Below are positions 25,563-34,625 of a stretch of DNA of 64,000 bases, in pieces. Numbering within the stretch: position 1 is the first letter of the stretch; each line of letters starts with the position of its first letter. A program made the position numbers and the translations under genes. The notes beneath the pieces are model-generated. The model made no database searches, was not told the origin of the DNA, and saw only the letters and a list, made by a program, of their open reading frames with translations. This DNA is from Thalassobacillus_A hwangdonensis. Lineage in GTDB: Bacteria > Bacillota > Bacilli > Bacillales > Halobacillaceae. The DNA is taken from contig NZ_JBHTKL010000001.1 in assembly GCF_042675915.1 (NCBI RefSeq), positions 992,001-1,056,000 of the forward strand, written 5' to 3'.

Positions 25563-26069
25563 TTATAATTTCCTTCTCAATCGGATAGATCGATAAGTCT
25601 CTGCTTCTGAGTTACCATATCCAGGAACTTCTTCTATAAATGAGAAGCCTCTTGCTTTGTAAAAAGGGATCCCTTTTTCATTACCTTTCTGGACAGAAAC
25701 CCATTGTTCCTTTGCTCCAGCATCTCTCTGCTGTCTGGTAATCTCCTCAAGCAATCTCGTCCCGACTCCTTCGCCTCTGCGATCTGGATGCAGGTATAGT
25801 ACATACACTTCTGCCGTTTCTGGTTCGATAAGTCCGCCTCCACCAGCGCCAATCACTTCTCCGTTTTCCAATGCGACAAAGTAACCTCCCCACTCTTCCG
25901 AAAAGTGCGTTACTTCCTTTTTAACTCGTTCATTAGTATAAAATTCATCAATGATCCGTTTTATGTATGCTTCTGTGTAAATTTCTCCGTAAGTTGCCCA
26001 GTTCGCTTTCGTGCAAACCTCAACAATACCCTCTACATGTTTTTCATTTGCGAGTTTCACTGTGATCAT
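25563..26069 (-). CDS. GNAT-family N-acetyltransferase
   Basis: A 168-residue protein with the GNAT fold. Motif A is VYVLYLHPDRRGEGVGTRLLEEI, which contains the R-x-x-G-x-G/A acetyl-CoA loop, and GIPFYKARGFSFIEEVPGYG supplies motif B. It would transfer an acetyl group from acetyl-CoA to an amine; the acceptor is unknown. It is followed by a small membrane protein gene. Confidence 0.85.
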   Translation of the reverse strand: MITVKLANEKHVEGIVEVCTKANWATYGEIYTEAYIKRIIDEFYTNERVKKEVTHFSEEWGGYFVALENGEVIGAGGGGLIEPETAEVYVLYLHPDRRGEGVGTRLLEEITRQQRDAGAKEQWVSVQKGNEKGIPFYKARGFSFIEEVPGYGNSEAETYRSIRLRRKL

Positions 26070-26143
26070 GACTCAAATCCCCTATTCTACTTTCATCCTG
26101 TCACTTTTATATTATCAGAATATTCAGCACGTTGAAACGTGCA

Positions 26144-26983
26144 TTACGATTTTGTGGACCACTTGCGGTTGAGCAATTCAATTTCTTGCTGATGAGAAAT
26201 TTTTTCTTTAGGGGTTTCGAGGATAAAAGGAATGTCTGCCTGTAATTTTGATGTCAAGATGGAGTCGAAATGGTTCTCCTTAATAAAACCATCGTTGAAA
26301 ATATTGGCATGTCGATCCTTTCCGGAACCTGAAGCATATTTGGAGTTGTTGAGATGAACAGCTTTCAGATGATCGAAGTACCCTAGTCTGTTTCCTTTCT
26401 CCAAGACTTCTCCCCAGTTCTCTCCATTCCACAAACCACTTGCAAACGCATGACACGTATCAAGACAAAACCCCAACTTAGCACTGTTTTTACACAGCTC
26501 CCGCACTTTCACTAATTCTTCCATTGTCGTTCCTATCGATCCTGGTACCCCTGCGTTATTTTCCAATAGTATTAGGCAGTTTCCTTCCCACTTCTCAAGG
26601 ACTTCGTCCAGCATGTCAATCATTCGACGATAGCTTTCCAATGGATCTGGACTGATGGATTTACCTAAATGGACCACTGTTCCTATCGCACCACAAGTAT
26701 CAGCAATCTCAAGATCATTGAGCAGGGAAACAATCACTTTCCGTCGTTTAGCATCATCGGTAGGTGTAAGTGTGGTCGGGTAAGGCGTGTGGGCAATCGA
26801 AACCAACCCTTGTTCGATGCAAAATTCTTTACACTGCTTTGCATCCACTTTATCGAAAGCTTTGACCGTGAGACCTCGTGGATTTTTCGGGAAAAATTGA
26901 AAGGAAGCCGCGTTCATTGCTTTCGCAGATTGTGCAGCACCCAGATAACCATCTCGAATCGAAACATGACTTCCAAACTTCAT
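26144..26983 (-). CDS. nfo: Endonuclease IV (apurinic/apyrimidinic endonuclease)
   Basis: A 279-residue TIM-barrel AP endonuclease of family 2. It begins MKFGSHVSIRDGYLGA and carries the zinc-ligand motifs VVHLGK, LLENNAG, GFCLDTCHAFASG, HLNNSKYASGSGKDRHANI and LETPK. It cuts the DNA backbone 5' to abasic sites in base-excision repair. The start at 26983 has AGAGGTGAACAT upstream and leaves the normal family length; the in-frame extension to 27070 is rejected. Confidence 0.92.
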   Translation of the reverse strand: MKFGSHVSIRDGYLGAAQSAKAMNAASFQFFPKNPRGLTVKAFDKVDAKQCKEFCIEQGLVSIAHTPYPTTLTPTDDAKRRKVIVSLLNDLEIADTCGAIGTVVHLGKSISPDPLESYRRMIDMLDEVLEKWEGNCLILLENNAGVPGSIGTTMEELVKVRELCKNSAKLGFCLDTCHAFASGLWNGENWGEVLEKGNRLGYFDHLKAVHLNNSKYASGSGKDRHANIFNDGFIKENHFDSILTSKLQADIPFILETPKEKISHQQEIELLNRKWSTKS

Positions 26984-27130
26984 ATGTTCACCTCTTTTAT
27001 TGAATACTTTCATTGTTATTCTTACCATTAAGGAAGGAGATACACACTTTGACATATGTATAAAAAACACCTACTTCCCACTGCAATATGCAGTAGGAAA
27101 CAGGCATCGTTAATCAAGATATATTAAGTT

Positions 27131-27517
27131 TTAAAACGCCCCATTTTCATTCGGAGAATTCTCTGGTATGGGTTGCCCGACATCCCACATTTCGATAATA
27201 CGTTCATTTTCAAAACGAAAAATATGTATGACTACTGCACCGATATCCTCCGGGTTTTGTTTCATATGTGAATGTACAGCAACGGTTTCTTCCTCTTCGA
27301 TCGCAAGTTTAACTTCAAAAATCTTGTCAGGGTTCTCAGCAGCATTCTCTTCCATTGCTTCCATGATTGAGTCTGCATCTCCACGAAAATAAAGGTTGTG
27401 ATGATAGAAGTCTGATCTAGTATGTGTCTTAAATGCTTCACGTACGTTACCAGAGGCTATCAATTGTAGAAATGACTCTGCCCTTTCTTTTAAAGATATT
27501 CCATGAGTTTCTTCCAT
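27131..27517 (-). CDS. SnoaL/NTF2-like protein
   Basis: A 128-residue protein with the cone-shaped NTF2-like pattern: a helical start with RAESFLQLIASGNVREAF, a DFYHHNLYFRGDADSI stretch, and a C-terminal sheet ending IHIFRFENERIIEMWDVGQPIPE. The RFENERIIEMWDV ending is typical of SnoaL-like polyketide-cyclase relatives. Biological role unknown. GAGAGG lies nine bases before the chosen ATG at 27517; an ATG at 27526 is possible too. Confidence 0.7.
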   Translation of the reverse strand: MEETHGISLKERAESFLQLIASGNVREAFKTHTRSDFYHHNLYFRGDADSIMEAMEENAAENPDKIFEVKLAIEEEETVAVHSHMKQNPEDIGAVVIHIFRFENERIIEMWDVGQPIPENSPNENGAF

Positions 27518-27589
27518 AACATTCATCCTCTCATTTTTATGGTTATGAATAGTATATAGGTAAATGACAGACGATGCATAATGGACATT

Positions 27590-27617
27590 AAAAAAAGAGG
27601 TGCAGGCAGCACCTCTC
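27590..27617 (-). terminator. Terminator after chrA
   Basis: GAGGTGC/GCACCTC is a seven-base stem followed on the minus strand by T residues, just after the chrA stop codon. Confidence 0.8.
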
Positions 27618-27620
27618 AAA

Positions 27621-28817
27621 TTAAATGATGAAATTGATTAAATAGCCTCCTGCCACACCGAGCAGTACAATCATCCAAGCCGGGACTTTCCAAATATTCA
27701 ACAGTGCAAACAGCACCGTACCAAGCGCGAAATCCGCAGCTCCAAAAATCGAGCTTTTGATGACCGGATCATAGAATGCCGCCAATAAAATGCCGACTAC
27801 ACTTGCATTGACTCCCATCAGTACGCCTTGGAAAGAGGCACGCTTGCGCAATTCATTCAAAAACGGCAATGCAGCAATAATCAATAGAAAAGATGGTAAG
27901 AAGATTCCTAACGTTGCAACGACAGCCCCAGCAATCCCCTCCATCATCGTTCCAAGATAACTGGAGAAAGTGAACAACGGACCAGGTACAGCCTGTGCCA
28001 TCCCGTATCCTGCAAGAAATTCATCCGGAGAAAGCAGGCCCGGGGGAACGACTTCCCGTTCTATCATCGGTAATACTACATGTCCTCCACCGAATACGAG
28101 TGAACCGACACGGAAAAACGTATCGAAAATACTTATCAGAGGATTGTCAGTCATTCTTGTAAGCAATGGCGTCACTATCAATGTAGTGATCAAGATTGCC
28201 AGGGAGGTTATCCCAAGTTTTTTCGAAATGTTGATGGAGAATGGCTGCACTTTTGATTCTGCTTTTTCACGGAAAAGTTTCAAGCCAACAAGTCCTGCAC
28301 CAACGATGATGATGATCTGCATCCATGCGGAAGGATACAGAAGCATGATCGTCGCAGCTATAAGCGCGATTCCTATTCTCGTTTTATCAGGGGTCAATTT
28401 TTTCCCGAGGCCAATAAGTGCGTGTAACACGACAGCTGCTGCTACTACTTTCAAACTGTGGATGAAGGTAGCATCTTCGAGTGAATACGTCTGGTACAGC
28501 ATTGCGAACACGACAAGAACAATGATCGACGGCAGGGTAAAACCGATCCAGGATACGATTCCACCCAGCAGTCCCGCACGCAGCATTCCGATCGAGATGC
28601 CGACCTGACTGCTTGCCGGCCCGGGAAGGAATTGACACAATGCAATGATGTCTGCATACGTTTTATCATCCAGCCACTTTCTACGATCGATATATTCGTC
28701 CTTGAAGTAAGCTAAATGGGCAACTGGACCACCGAAAGAGGTCAGTCCAAGCTTTGTGGAAGCAAATAATATCTCTAACAGGATTTGAAATGTGCTTCTA
28801 TTGTGATTGTCTCTCAT
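27621..28817 (-). CDS. chrA: Chromate transporter family protein ChrA
   Basis: A 398-residue long-chain CHR protein with two homologous halves. The first has TSFGGPVAHLAYFKDEYIDRRKWL and the second VFGGGHVVLPMIEREVVPPG, the two family signatures. About 10-12 membrane segments are present. Family members export chromate or other oxyanions in exchange for protons. A PadR regulator gene lies 14 bases upstream in the same operon, an arrangement known for chr genes in Firmicutes. Actual chromate transport is not certain for all members. Confidence 0.87.
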   Translation of the reverse strand: MRDNHNRSTFQILLEILFASTKLGLTSFGGPVAHLAYFKDEYIDRRKWLDDKTYADIIALCQFLPGPASSQVGISIGMLRAGLLGGIVSWIGFTLPSIIVLVVFAMLYQTYSLEDATFIHSLKVVAAAVVLHALIGLGKKLTPDKTRIGIALIAATIMLLYPSAWMQIIIIVGAGLVGLKLFREKAESKVQPFSINISKKLGITSLAILITTLIVTPLLTRMTDNPLISIFDTFFRVGSLVFGGGHVVLPMIEREVVPPGLLSPDEFLAGYGMAQAVPGPLFTFSSYLGTMMEGIAGAVVATLGIFLPSFLLIIAALPFLNELRKRASFQGVLMGVNASVVGILLAAFYDPVIKSSIFGAADFALGTVLFALLNIWKVPAWMIVLLGVAGGYLINFII

Positions 28818-28831
28818 AAGTACTGCTCCTT

Positions 28832-29137
28832 TTACTTGATTTCTTTGAATAATTCATAGGCTTTTGCCCGTGCTTCCTGAAGCACTTCATCGCCTTTTTG
28901 CGTAATCTTGTAGTACTTTCTGATCTTTCCGTTGACATTGACGTCTTCTCTTAGCAACAGCTCGTCCACTTCCATGTTATGAAGGATTGGATAAAGCGTA
29001 CCCGCACTGATGTCATACCCATGTTCATGTAGTTCTTCGAGCATCCATGCCCCATAAATCGCTTCTTCTTTTGCATGGTGCAGGATGTGGATCTGGATGA
29101 ATCCTAAAAACAATTTTCTGAGAACTCTATTTTCCAT
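28832..29137 (-). CDS. PadR-family transcriptional regulator
   Basis: A 101-residue winged-helix repressor with the PadR pattern EEAIYGAWMLEELHEHGYDISAGTLYPILHNMEVDELL and the wing IRKYYKITQKGDEVL. It lacks a long C-terminal domain, so it belongs to the short PadR-s2 type. It probably represses the chrA operon it heads. A GATTT-TCG-AAATC dyad at 29169-29181, about 30 bases upstream, is a possible operator. Confidence 0.85.
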   Translation of the reverse strand: MENRVLRKLFLGFIQIHILHHAKEEAIYGAWMLEELHEHGYDISAGTLYPILHNMEVDELLLREDVNVNGKIRKYYKITQKGDEVLQEARAKAYELFKEIK

Positions 29138-29168
29138 CCGCTCACCTCTTATTCAGAAATTCAATATC

Positions 29169-29181
29169 GATTTTCGAAATC
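29169..29181. promoter_or_regulatory. Candidate PadR operator dyad
   Basis: GATTT and AAATC arms around TCG lie just upstream of the padR-chrA operon. The dyad is short and AT-rich, so chance is a real alternative. Confidence 0.3.
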
Positions 29182-29258
29182 AATGATAAACGATTCATTT
29201 CTCTTCGGCAATAGGATTTACAAACTCTTAACATTACATAAAATGGACAATTTCACAT

Positions 29259-29291
29259 AAAAAAAGAAGCCTTCTTCAAGACTTCTTTTTA
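29259..29291 (-). terminator. Terminator after ypjP
   Basis: AAAAGAAG and CTTCTTTT arms flank a loop that contains a second small stem. On the minus strand a run of T residues follows. Confidence 0.65.
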
Positions 29292-29294
29292 AAC

Positions 29295-29876
29295 CTATGA
29301 CATCCACTTCGGTGGTGTATTTTTATCCCAATAGACTTCTCCGATTGTATGATGCTTTTCAAAACCATCATTTTTCAAGTGATAATGGAAGTTGAACCAA
29401 TAGCCTTCTCCAGGTCGCTTATCACGACGAACATGGAAGCGCGCTACCTCTTCTTCACTGTTATGATCATAAATGTTGAACATGCGTTCTCCATATCCTG
29501 GAGTAGCTGTTTCTGTGATTTCATAATAGGACGCTTTGTCGCCGGCATCGCTTACAATGTCTTCAATAACCCGTTCCATTTCAGGTAAGATCATCGTTTC
29601 AAATTCCTCGTCCATGCGTTCGATGATACGCGGACCCATCTTGGACATCGCCTGCGCTTTTGCAAAGTCTGTAAGTTGTTCGAGATGATCGGGTTCTTTT
29701 GTATGTTCTAACGGAATTCCGGAAGTATCTACTTCCAGTCCCTTGGCTTCTTCTTGGCTTATGCTGACTTCTTCATTTTCAGCAGCATTGGCGTCCAAAT
29801 AATTCGTTGGTACATATAATCCCAGAGTCAATATCGAAATCAGGACGACTGCAATTTTCCTCATCCACAGCTTCAT
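29295..29876 (-). CDS. ypjP: YpjP family protein
   Basis: A 193-residue protein with an N-terminal hydrophobic segment (MRKIAVVLISILTLGLYVP), probably a signal peptide or anchor. A soluble domain follows with the family-type sequences YEITETATPGYGERMFNIYDH, FHVRRDKRPGEGYWFNFHYH and HHTIGEVYWDKNTPPKW. The match is to YpjP, a Bacillus family of unknown function. The domain is probably outside the membrane. The start at 29876 has GGGAGA upstream; the longer frame to 29909 does not. Confidence 0.78.
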   Translation of the reverse strand: MKLWMRKIAVVLISILTLGLYVPTNYLDANAAENEEVSISQEEAKGLEVDTSGIPLEHTKEPDHLEQLTDFAKAQAMSKMGPRIIERMDEEFETMILPEMERVIEDIVSDAGDKASYYEITETATPGYGERMFNIYDHNSEEEVARFHVRRDKRPGEGYWFNFHYHLKNDGFEKHHTIGEVYWDKNTPPKWMS

Positions 29877-29994
29877 TAGAGTATCTCCCTTATATGTATT
29901 CCCTTCCATTCTATCACGTTGAATCCAGTTGTCTATAAAACTATTGAATTACACTTATAGGTAGATACGTACAAAGCATTAATAAGGTTTCATT

Positions 29995-30885
29995 TTAATC
30001 CATCTTTTCCAAGATCAGTTTTACATTCTTTTCCCATCCTTGCTCTCCCCATTCCTTATACTTCTGCAACATTTCATTATTTAATGAAGGGGTAGAAGCA
30101 ACAGTTTTTACATCATTCATATAAGTTATCATGGTAAGTACATCATCTTTAGTTCCAATCTCACCATGCCCTGGAACAAAAGACTTTATGTCTTCACTCT
30201 CCAGGAATTTCAATTTCTCAAGCCACAAATCCAGGTCTGATTCTTCAAAAAATGTGGGATGGCCTTCAACGAACAGCAAGTCTCCTGTGAAGACCACCTG
30301 TACACCTTCAACAAACAGAACTGCATCGCAATACGAATGCGCTCTACCATAAGTGACCAGTCTCGCGTTCCTCTCTGATCCTACTATCTTGAATGATTCT
30401 TTAAAAGTTTTTGTAGGTAAGACCAGTTCTAAATCAGGCAACGATTTTCTGATTTCTTTTAAAAAACTGATTTGGCTTCCAAATGATTGATCGTTTTTTT
30501 CTTCTAATGTTTCTATGTATTTCTCTAATCCTGCTAAGTCATTTTTTTGATTCCTGATTCTTTCCGGGTGAATTTCCTCCATTTTTTCAAACGTTATTGT
30601 GCTTGAGACGATTGTTGCATCATTAAAAACCTGATTACCTCGAACGTGATCGCCATGATAATGGCTATTGACTACGTAGGAAATAGGAGATTTACATATA
30701 CTTTCAGCTGCTTTCCGTAAATCTTCTGCGGCCTGTGGAGTGTTAAACGTATCAAAAATGATTGTTTTGTCTCCTAAATCTATGATACCTGCATTAGCAA
30801 CCGCTCCTCCACCTTCTTTAGCTATTGCAGCATAGATTCCCTTTTCAACCTTATGCAAATTGAAATGTCTACTTTTATAATCCAT
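29995..30885 (-). CDS. MBL-fold metallo-hydrolase
   Basis: A 296-residue metallo-beta-lactamase-fold enzyme. The zinc motif NSHYHGDHVRGNQ (about residues 76-88) gives HxHxDH, followed by the bridging Asp in VVFTGDLLFVEGHP and the late His in FVPGHGEIG. An insertion of charged helical sequence (residues about 115-160) separates the first strands. Substrate unknown; the family covers lactamases, thioesterases and quorum-quenching lactonases. It lies 17 bases after another MBL-fold gene, so the two form an operon. Confidence 0.82.
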   Translation of the reverse strand: MDYKSRHFNLHKVEKGIYAAIAKEGGGAVANAGIIDLGDKTIIFDTFNTPQAAEDLRKAAESICKSPISYVVNSHYHGDHVRGNQVFNDATIVSSTITFEKMEEIHPERIRNQKNDLAGLEKYIETLEEKNDQSFGSQISFLKEIRKSLPDLELVLPTKTFKESFKIVGSERNARLVTYGRAHSYCDAVLFVEGVQVVFTGDLLFVEGHPTFFEESDLDLWLEKLKFLESEDIKSFVPGHGEIGTKDDVLTMITYMNDVKTVASTPSLNNEMLQKYKEWGEQGWEKNVKLILEKMD

Positions 30886-30902
30886 CCGAAATGCCCCCTT
30901 TC

Positions 30903-31757
30903 TTATATTGAGATGATTTGCGTATCATATGCAAATGTAAACCGAATACCTTTTTCTGCATACTTTTCCTCTACAACTTTGAGAGTGTCATGACTTAATC
31001 CGTTCACTTCCTCGATATGCGTCAAATACACTTCCTTCGCTCCCAGCTTTTCTATAACCTCTACCGTCTCCTTAAAGGTGGCTTCTTCCTTGAGTACAGG
31101 GTGATCTGGGGAAACCAATATTTCACCTGTAAGTGGATGAACATCGAAAATGCCAGCCGGAAGGATTGCGACATCTATATTTTTCATAAACTCAGGTGGT
31201 TGCCAATTATTCAATTCATCCATGATAATCAGAACATTTCTTCCGTCATTTTCTATTAGAAAACCGTATACGTAGGATTCTGCTAGTCGGAATGGATAAA
31301 TGGTAGTGTCACTCATTTGTATGTTTTCATCATCACTTAATTTATGGACAGTTGCATACCCCTGCTCTTTGAAAAAATTAAAGTGGTCGCCACTCCCTAA
31401 GAAGCGGTCAAAATCGTTGTGGACTTGTTCCGGTAGAAAAACATCTACTGGATCATTTTCCGGTGGATGATTACGCCAGTCTGCGCTTATTGATTCCACC
31501 ACTCTTCTTCCCATCACATGATCCGGATGCCAATGAGAATATAAGACTCCATTGATTTCCCGGATCGTAGAGCGATTGATTTGAACGTAGCTATCTTCAG
31601 GTGTATCTATCAAGAGGTCTGGACCATGAAGAAAGATGCTGGGCCCTGTTCTGCTGTATGGCACACCTTTCTCTCTAGCTTCAATGCAAACCTTACAAGT
31701 ACAAAGTGGTCGTGGAATCGACATCGCGCCACCCGTACCCAAAAATTCAATGTTCAT
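30903..31757 (-). CDS. MBL-fold hydrolase, PhnP/RNase Z-like
   Basis: A 284-residue MBL-fold protein. It starts with MNIEFLGTGGAMSIPRPLC, followed by CTCKVC, a Cys-rich loop that in PhnP-type phosphodiesterases holds a structural zinc. The catalytic motif YSHWHPDHVMGRR (HxHxDH) and VYLTHIEE follow. PhnP cleaves cyclic phosphodiesters in phosphonate breakdown, but no other phn gene is visible, so a different phosphodiester or ester is as likely. First gene of a two-gene MBL operon. Confidence 0.8.
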   Translation of the reverse strand: MNIEFLGTGGAMSIPRPLCTCKVCIEAREKGVPYSRTGPSIFLHGPDLLIDTPEDSYVQINRSTIREINGVLYSHWHPDHVMGRRVVESISADWRNHPPENDPVDVFLPEQVHNDFDRFLGSGDHFNFFKEQGYATVHKLSDDENIQMSDTTIYPFRLAESYVYGFLIENDGRNVLIIMDELNNWQPPEFMKNIDVAILPAGIFDVHPLTGEILVSPDHPVLKEEATFKETVEVIEKLGAKEVYLTHIEEVNGLSHDTLKVVEEKYAEKGIRFTFAYDTQIISI

Positions 31758-31792
31758 ATGTCTCTATCCCCTTTTTACCGATTAGAACAAAA

Positions 31793-31823
31793 ACAGGCAA
31801 CATCATCCAGTGATGGTGCCTGT
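31793..31823 (-). terminator. Terminator after the ABC permease gene
   Basis: ACAGGCACCATCA-type arms (13 bases, one mismatch) around TCCAG, followed by T residues on the minus strand. Confidence 0.8.
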
Positions 31824-31831
31824 AGCTGTAA

Positions 31832-33835
31832 TTAAATGATATATTTCTGATCCTCTTTCACGAATGAAAAGCTTTCAGGTGCCAGTGATTTTTCATTGGC
31901 AGGTGTTTGAGATTGCTTTTTCTTACGACTGAATATCTTCTTCAGCAGACTGCGATCATCCACGTAGAGTCCGACACGCTTTTGCTGGACTTCCTGAATC
32001 CCTTCAACGACGAATTGCATCGCAATCGTAAGAGTAATGAAAGCGATAAACACTGGAATAACAATCCAGTAATGGCCGGTCATGAAGGCTTCGCGAGCAC
32101 TGCTGATAAGTCCTGACCATTCATAAGTGACGGAATGCGGTGGCGATAAGTACATACCGTTATCAATCAATACACTTGTCCCTCCTAAAAACAGGTTGAA
32201 CAATCCTAAGTGAATGAAGATAAGCAGAACTTGGATAAATTGTTGTCCGAACACAATACCGACTTTCGATCGTAAATGCGGAATCAGGTGTTGTCTTAGC
32301 AGGTGACTTGCGCTACCTCCAAGCACTACTGCACTTTTAATATAATCCTGCTTCATCAGCAGTTTCATTTCATTTCCGAATAAGACGGTCACTAAAGGTA
32401 TGACCAATATGGATAGTACTGCGACTTCAACAATCAGACGCTCGGAAAACGTATATTCGAACCCCCTAGTTGTCCCCCATAAAACAGGAGATAATAGGAT
32501 GGTTGCAATCAAACTTAATGGCATGAAATGAAAACCATCAACAAATCGTTCAATCCCTCGTTTGATCGACTGCGGAACAAACAAGGCGTAAGGAATCGCA
32601 AGCAGGAAGCCAAATAATACTCGGAAAAATGCGATCAACCCTGCAAATAGAATCGTATATTTTGCACCTGCTAATATTTGATCCAACACGTCGTCTCCAA
32701 TAAAATCCGACCCGAGAATGACATATTCCGAAGGTGGGTGGGGAACCGTGCTTAAAAGATTTCCTTCGTCATCATAAACGAGACCATGGTTTACCACCTC
32801 AACATCGTTAATTATGGAATGACCAAAACTTATGACCAGCATAAGTGCAATAATCATAAAGCCAAAGAGAAACTTCCTGTTTTTGAAGTGAGCGCCTATT
32901 TCAGCTAACGAACTTCTCAATGTTTTCTTCCATGAACCGTGTTTGCGACTTCCTACACTGAAATAAGAGGAAGGTTTTAATTCTTCAATCTGGTGCGCCC
33001 CAGATTCTGTCACAAGTTCTACCCCTTGATAAAGGATATAGAACGGGGTGAAAAACATGATTAACACAGAAGCAATAACCATCGCCCGGAAATCCTCCAA
33101 AATGAAGTTTGAAACGCCATTTATGTTGAACATGTATTCCACGACAAATAAACTGGATAATGCTCCCCAAACAATCAGTTTAGAATGATAGAATGTGCTC
33201 TTGATGATATTTCTGAATACGTGTGTGACTACCAAGGTCTTCTGCTTCAATCCTTTGCTCAGACCAAATTCTACATAATGTTTTACCATTTCCTCTTCTA
33301 CTAGCAGTAAGATGACTCTGAAAAGGGAAATCAAAGGTAGGATAGCAAGCACAACAATTGGTGCGGCATAAATTTTATCATCCCCAAGGGTTGAGAACGG
33401 AATGATGATTGTCCCTGTCTGTTTATAGATCAAGACTACGACGAATTGGAGAAGGAATGCCATCATCAAATCAGGTATTGCTTCAAACAGCCCTAGAAGT
33501 CTCTTTATGCCAGCAACAAGTGGTTTAGGCAATAATACTGTGATGAAAGCTAGTGCCACAGCGACTCCAAAACCAAGTAAAAGTGCACCGACCAGGATCG
33601 TCATCGAATATTTATAAGGTTCCCATAGAAACGTAAACGGATTTAAGGCTTCTCCTCTGAATTGGTAGGCCCAATTATCCTGGTTGATGAAGTCCTTGAA
33701 GATATGGATAGTTTCATCATAATAAAGTCCGAAATCGACGAGCCCCTCACCGCGGAAAATGAATGGAGCTGTGCTTATACAAAGTATTCCAATGATTCCA
33801 AGTATGTAATAGATAAAAAATTTGAGTAGTTTCAT
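31832..33835 (-). CDS. Single-chain dipeptide-type ABC permease (DppB-DppC fusion)
   Basis: A 667-residue protein with two complete binding-protein-dependent permease domains. The first (about 80-290) has the DppB-type coupling region VEFGLSKGLKQKTLVVTHVFRNIIKST. The second starts with a new N-terminal segment (about 325-345) and a DppC-like GSDFIGDDVLDQILAGAKYTIL, with the coupling loop YIKSAVVLGGSASHLLRQHLIPHL near 510. Oligopeptide and nickel importers normally use two separate permease proteins. Here they are joined, and no binding protein or ATPase gene is nearby. It may work with ATPases encoded elsewhere. The substrate is unknown. Confidence 0.8.
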   Translation of the reverse strand: MKLLKFFIYYILGIIGILCISTAPFIFRGEGLVDFGLYYDETIHIFKDFINQDNWAYQFRGEALNPFTFLWEPYKYSMTILVGALLLGFGVAVALAFITVLLPKPLVAGIKRLLGLFEAIPDLMMAFLLQFVVVLIYKQTGTIIIPFSTLGDDKIYAAPIVVLAILPLISLFRVILLLVEEEMVKHYVEFGLSKGLKQKTLVVTHVFRNIIKSTFYHSKLIVWGALSSLFVVEYMFNINGVSNFILEDFRAMVIASVLIMFFTPFYILYQGVELVTESGAHQIEELKPSSYFSVGSRKHGSWKKTLRSSLAEIGAHFKNRKFLFGFMIIALMLVISFGHSIINDVEVVNHGLVYDDEGNLLSTVPHPPSEYVILGSDFIGDDVLDQILAGAKYTILFAGLIAFFRVLFGFLLAIPYALFVPQSIKRGIERFVDGFHFMPLSLIATILLSPVLWGTTRGFEYTFSERLIVEVAVLSILVIPLVTVLFGNEMKLLMKQDYIKSAVVLGGSASHLLRQHLIPHLRSKVGIVFGQQFIQVLLIFIHLGLFNLFLGGTSVLIDNGMYLSPPHSVTYEWSGLISSAREAFMTGHYWIVIPVFIAFITLTIAMQFVVEGIQEVQQKRVGLYVDDRSLLKKIFSRKKKQSQTPANEKSLAPESFSFVKEDQKYII

Positions 33836-33983
33836 TTTTCCTATGTCCTTCCTTCAAGTGATTACTATTATTTCCATCTAGTAATATACTGACATAAAGT
33901 AATACGAATTGCCAAACTTTTTTCATTATTTCGTCAGCTTGACACCTACAATATACCCAGGAAAGATCTTTATCAGCTCTCCG

Positions 33984-34133
33984 TTATAAAATTAAGATTC
34001 TCATCAAAATAAATGCAAATGGCAGACATCCATACGCACTACAGCCCGCACAGCCGTCCAGCACTTCTTTTTCCTTGTATGCCTCCTCATCTTTTTCAAA
34101 GGATTCTTCTTTCATCCGTTGCTTTCTATCCAT
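33984..34133 (-). CDS. Cys-rich miniprotein with hydrophobic tail
   Basis: A 49-residue frame starting at ATG 34133, with GGAAGGGGA upstream. The first half is highly charged (MDRKQRMKEESFEKDEEAYK). The second half has three closely spaced cysteines (DGCAGCSAYGC) followed by a hydrophobic end (LPFAFILMRILIL). The cysteines could bind metal or be modified. Family unknown. A longer in-frame version to 34229 has no good ribosome-binding site. Confidence 0.5.
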   Translation of the reverse strand: MDRKQRMKEESFEKDEEAYKEKEVLDGCAGCSAYGCLPFAFILMRILIL

Positions 34134-34282
34134 GCCAAAATCCCCTTCCTTTATTCTGATGATTATTGTAACATTTTTACAAATGATGTAATTGATACGT
34201 AATCGAATCATAAGATTAATGGGATCCATTACTTGGGAATGGAATAGTGTAAGTTATTAAACCTTTGATGGAGAGGTGAACG

Positions 34283-34573
34283 ATGATGGTTGTAATGAAA
34301 ACAATGCAGGATTTGCAGACGTTAATTGAAACATCGAACTATATGAATTACGAAATAAAAGATGAAACTGCTCATATCTTCAAAGATACGTCAATCAACG
34401 AAGAGAGATATCTACTGGCGATTGCAACGTACTTTCCACACATTCATTGCCTGCAGATTACATCGTATGACGAAACGTTTGAAGCTGACCGCATCACATC
34501 TAATTTAGATGTGAATAAGTTGGAAACGGAAGATGTAGAAGACGGTAATGTCTATAAAATTTACTTGAAGTAA
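34283..34573 (+). CDS. Small soluble protein, unknown
   Basis: A 96-residue acidic protein with a mixed alpha/beta pattern and no recognised motif. GGAGAGGTGAACG lies right before the ATGATG start. A strong terminator follows, so it is a single-gene unit convergent with brxB. Function cannot be suggested. Confidence 0.6.
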   Translation: MMVVMKTMQDLQTLIETSNYMNYEIKDETAHIFKDTSINEERYLLAIATYFPHIHCLQITSYDETFEADRITSNLDVNKLETEDVEDGNVYKIYLK

Positions 34574-34584
34574 TAGTCAAAACA

Positions 34585-34618
34585 AAAAACGGATTGTCAT
34601 AGTGACAATCCGTTTTTA
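34585..34618. terminator. Perfect 15-bp bidirectional terminator
   Basis: AAAAACGGATTGTCA pairs exactly with TGACAATCCGTTTTT around TAG. It serves the converging small gene and brxB. Confidence 0.88.
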
Positions 34619-34625
34619 CATTCCT

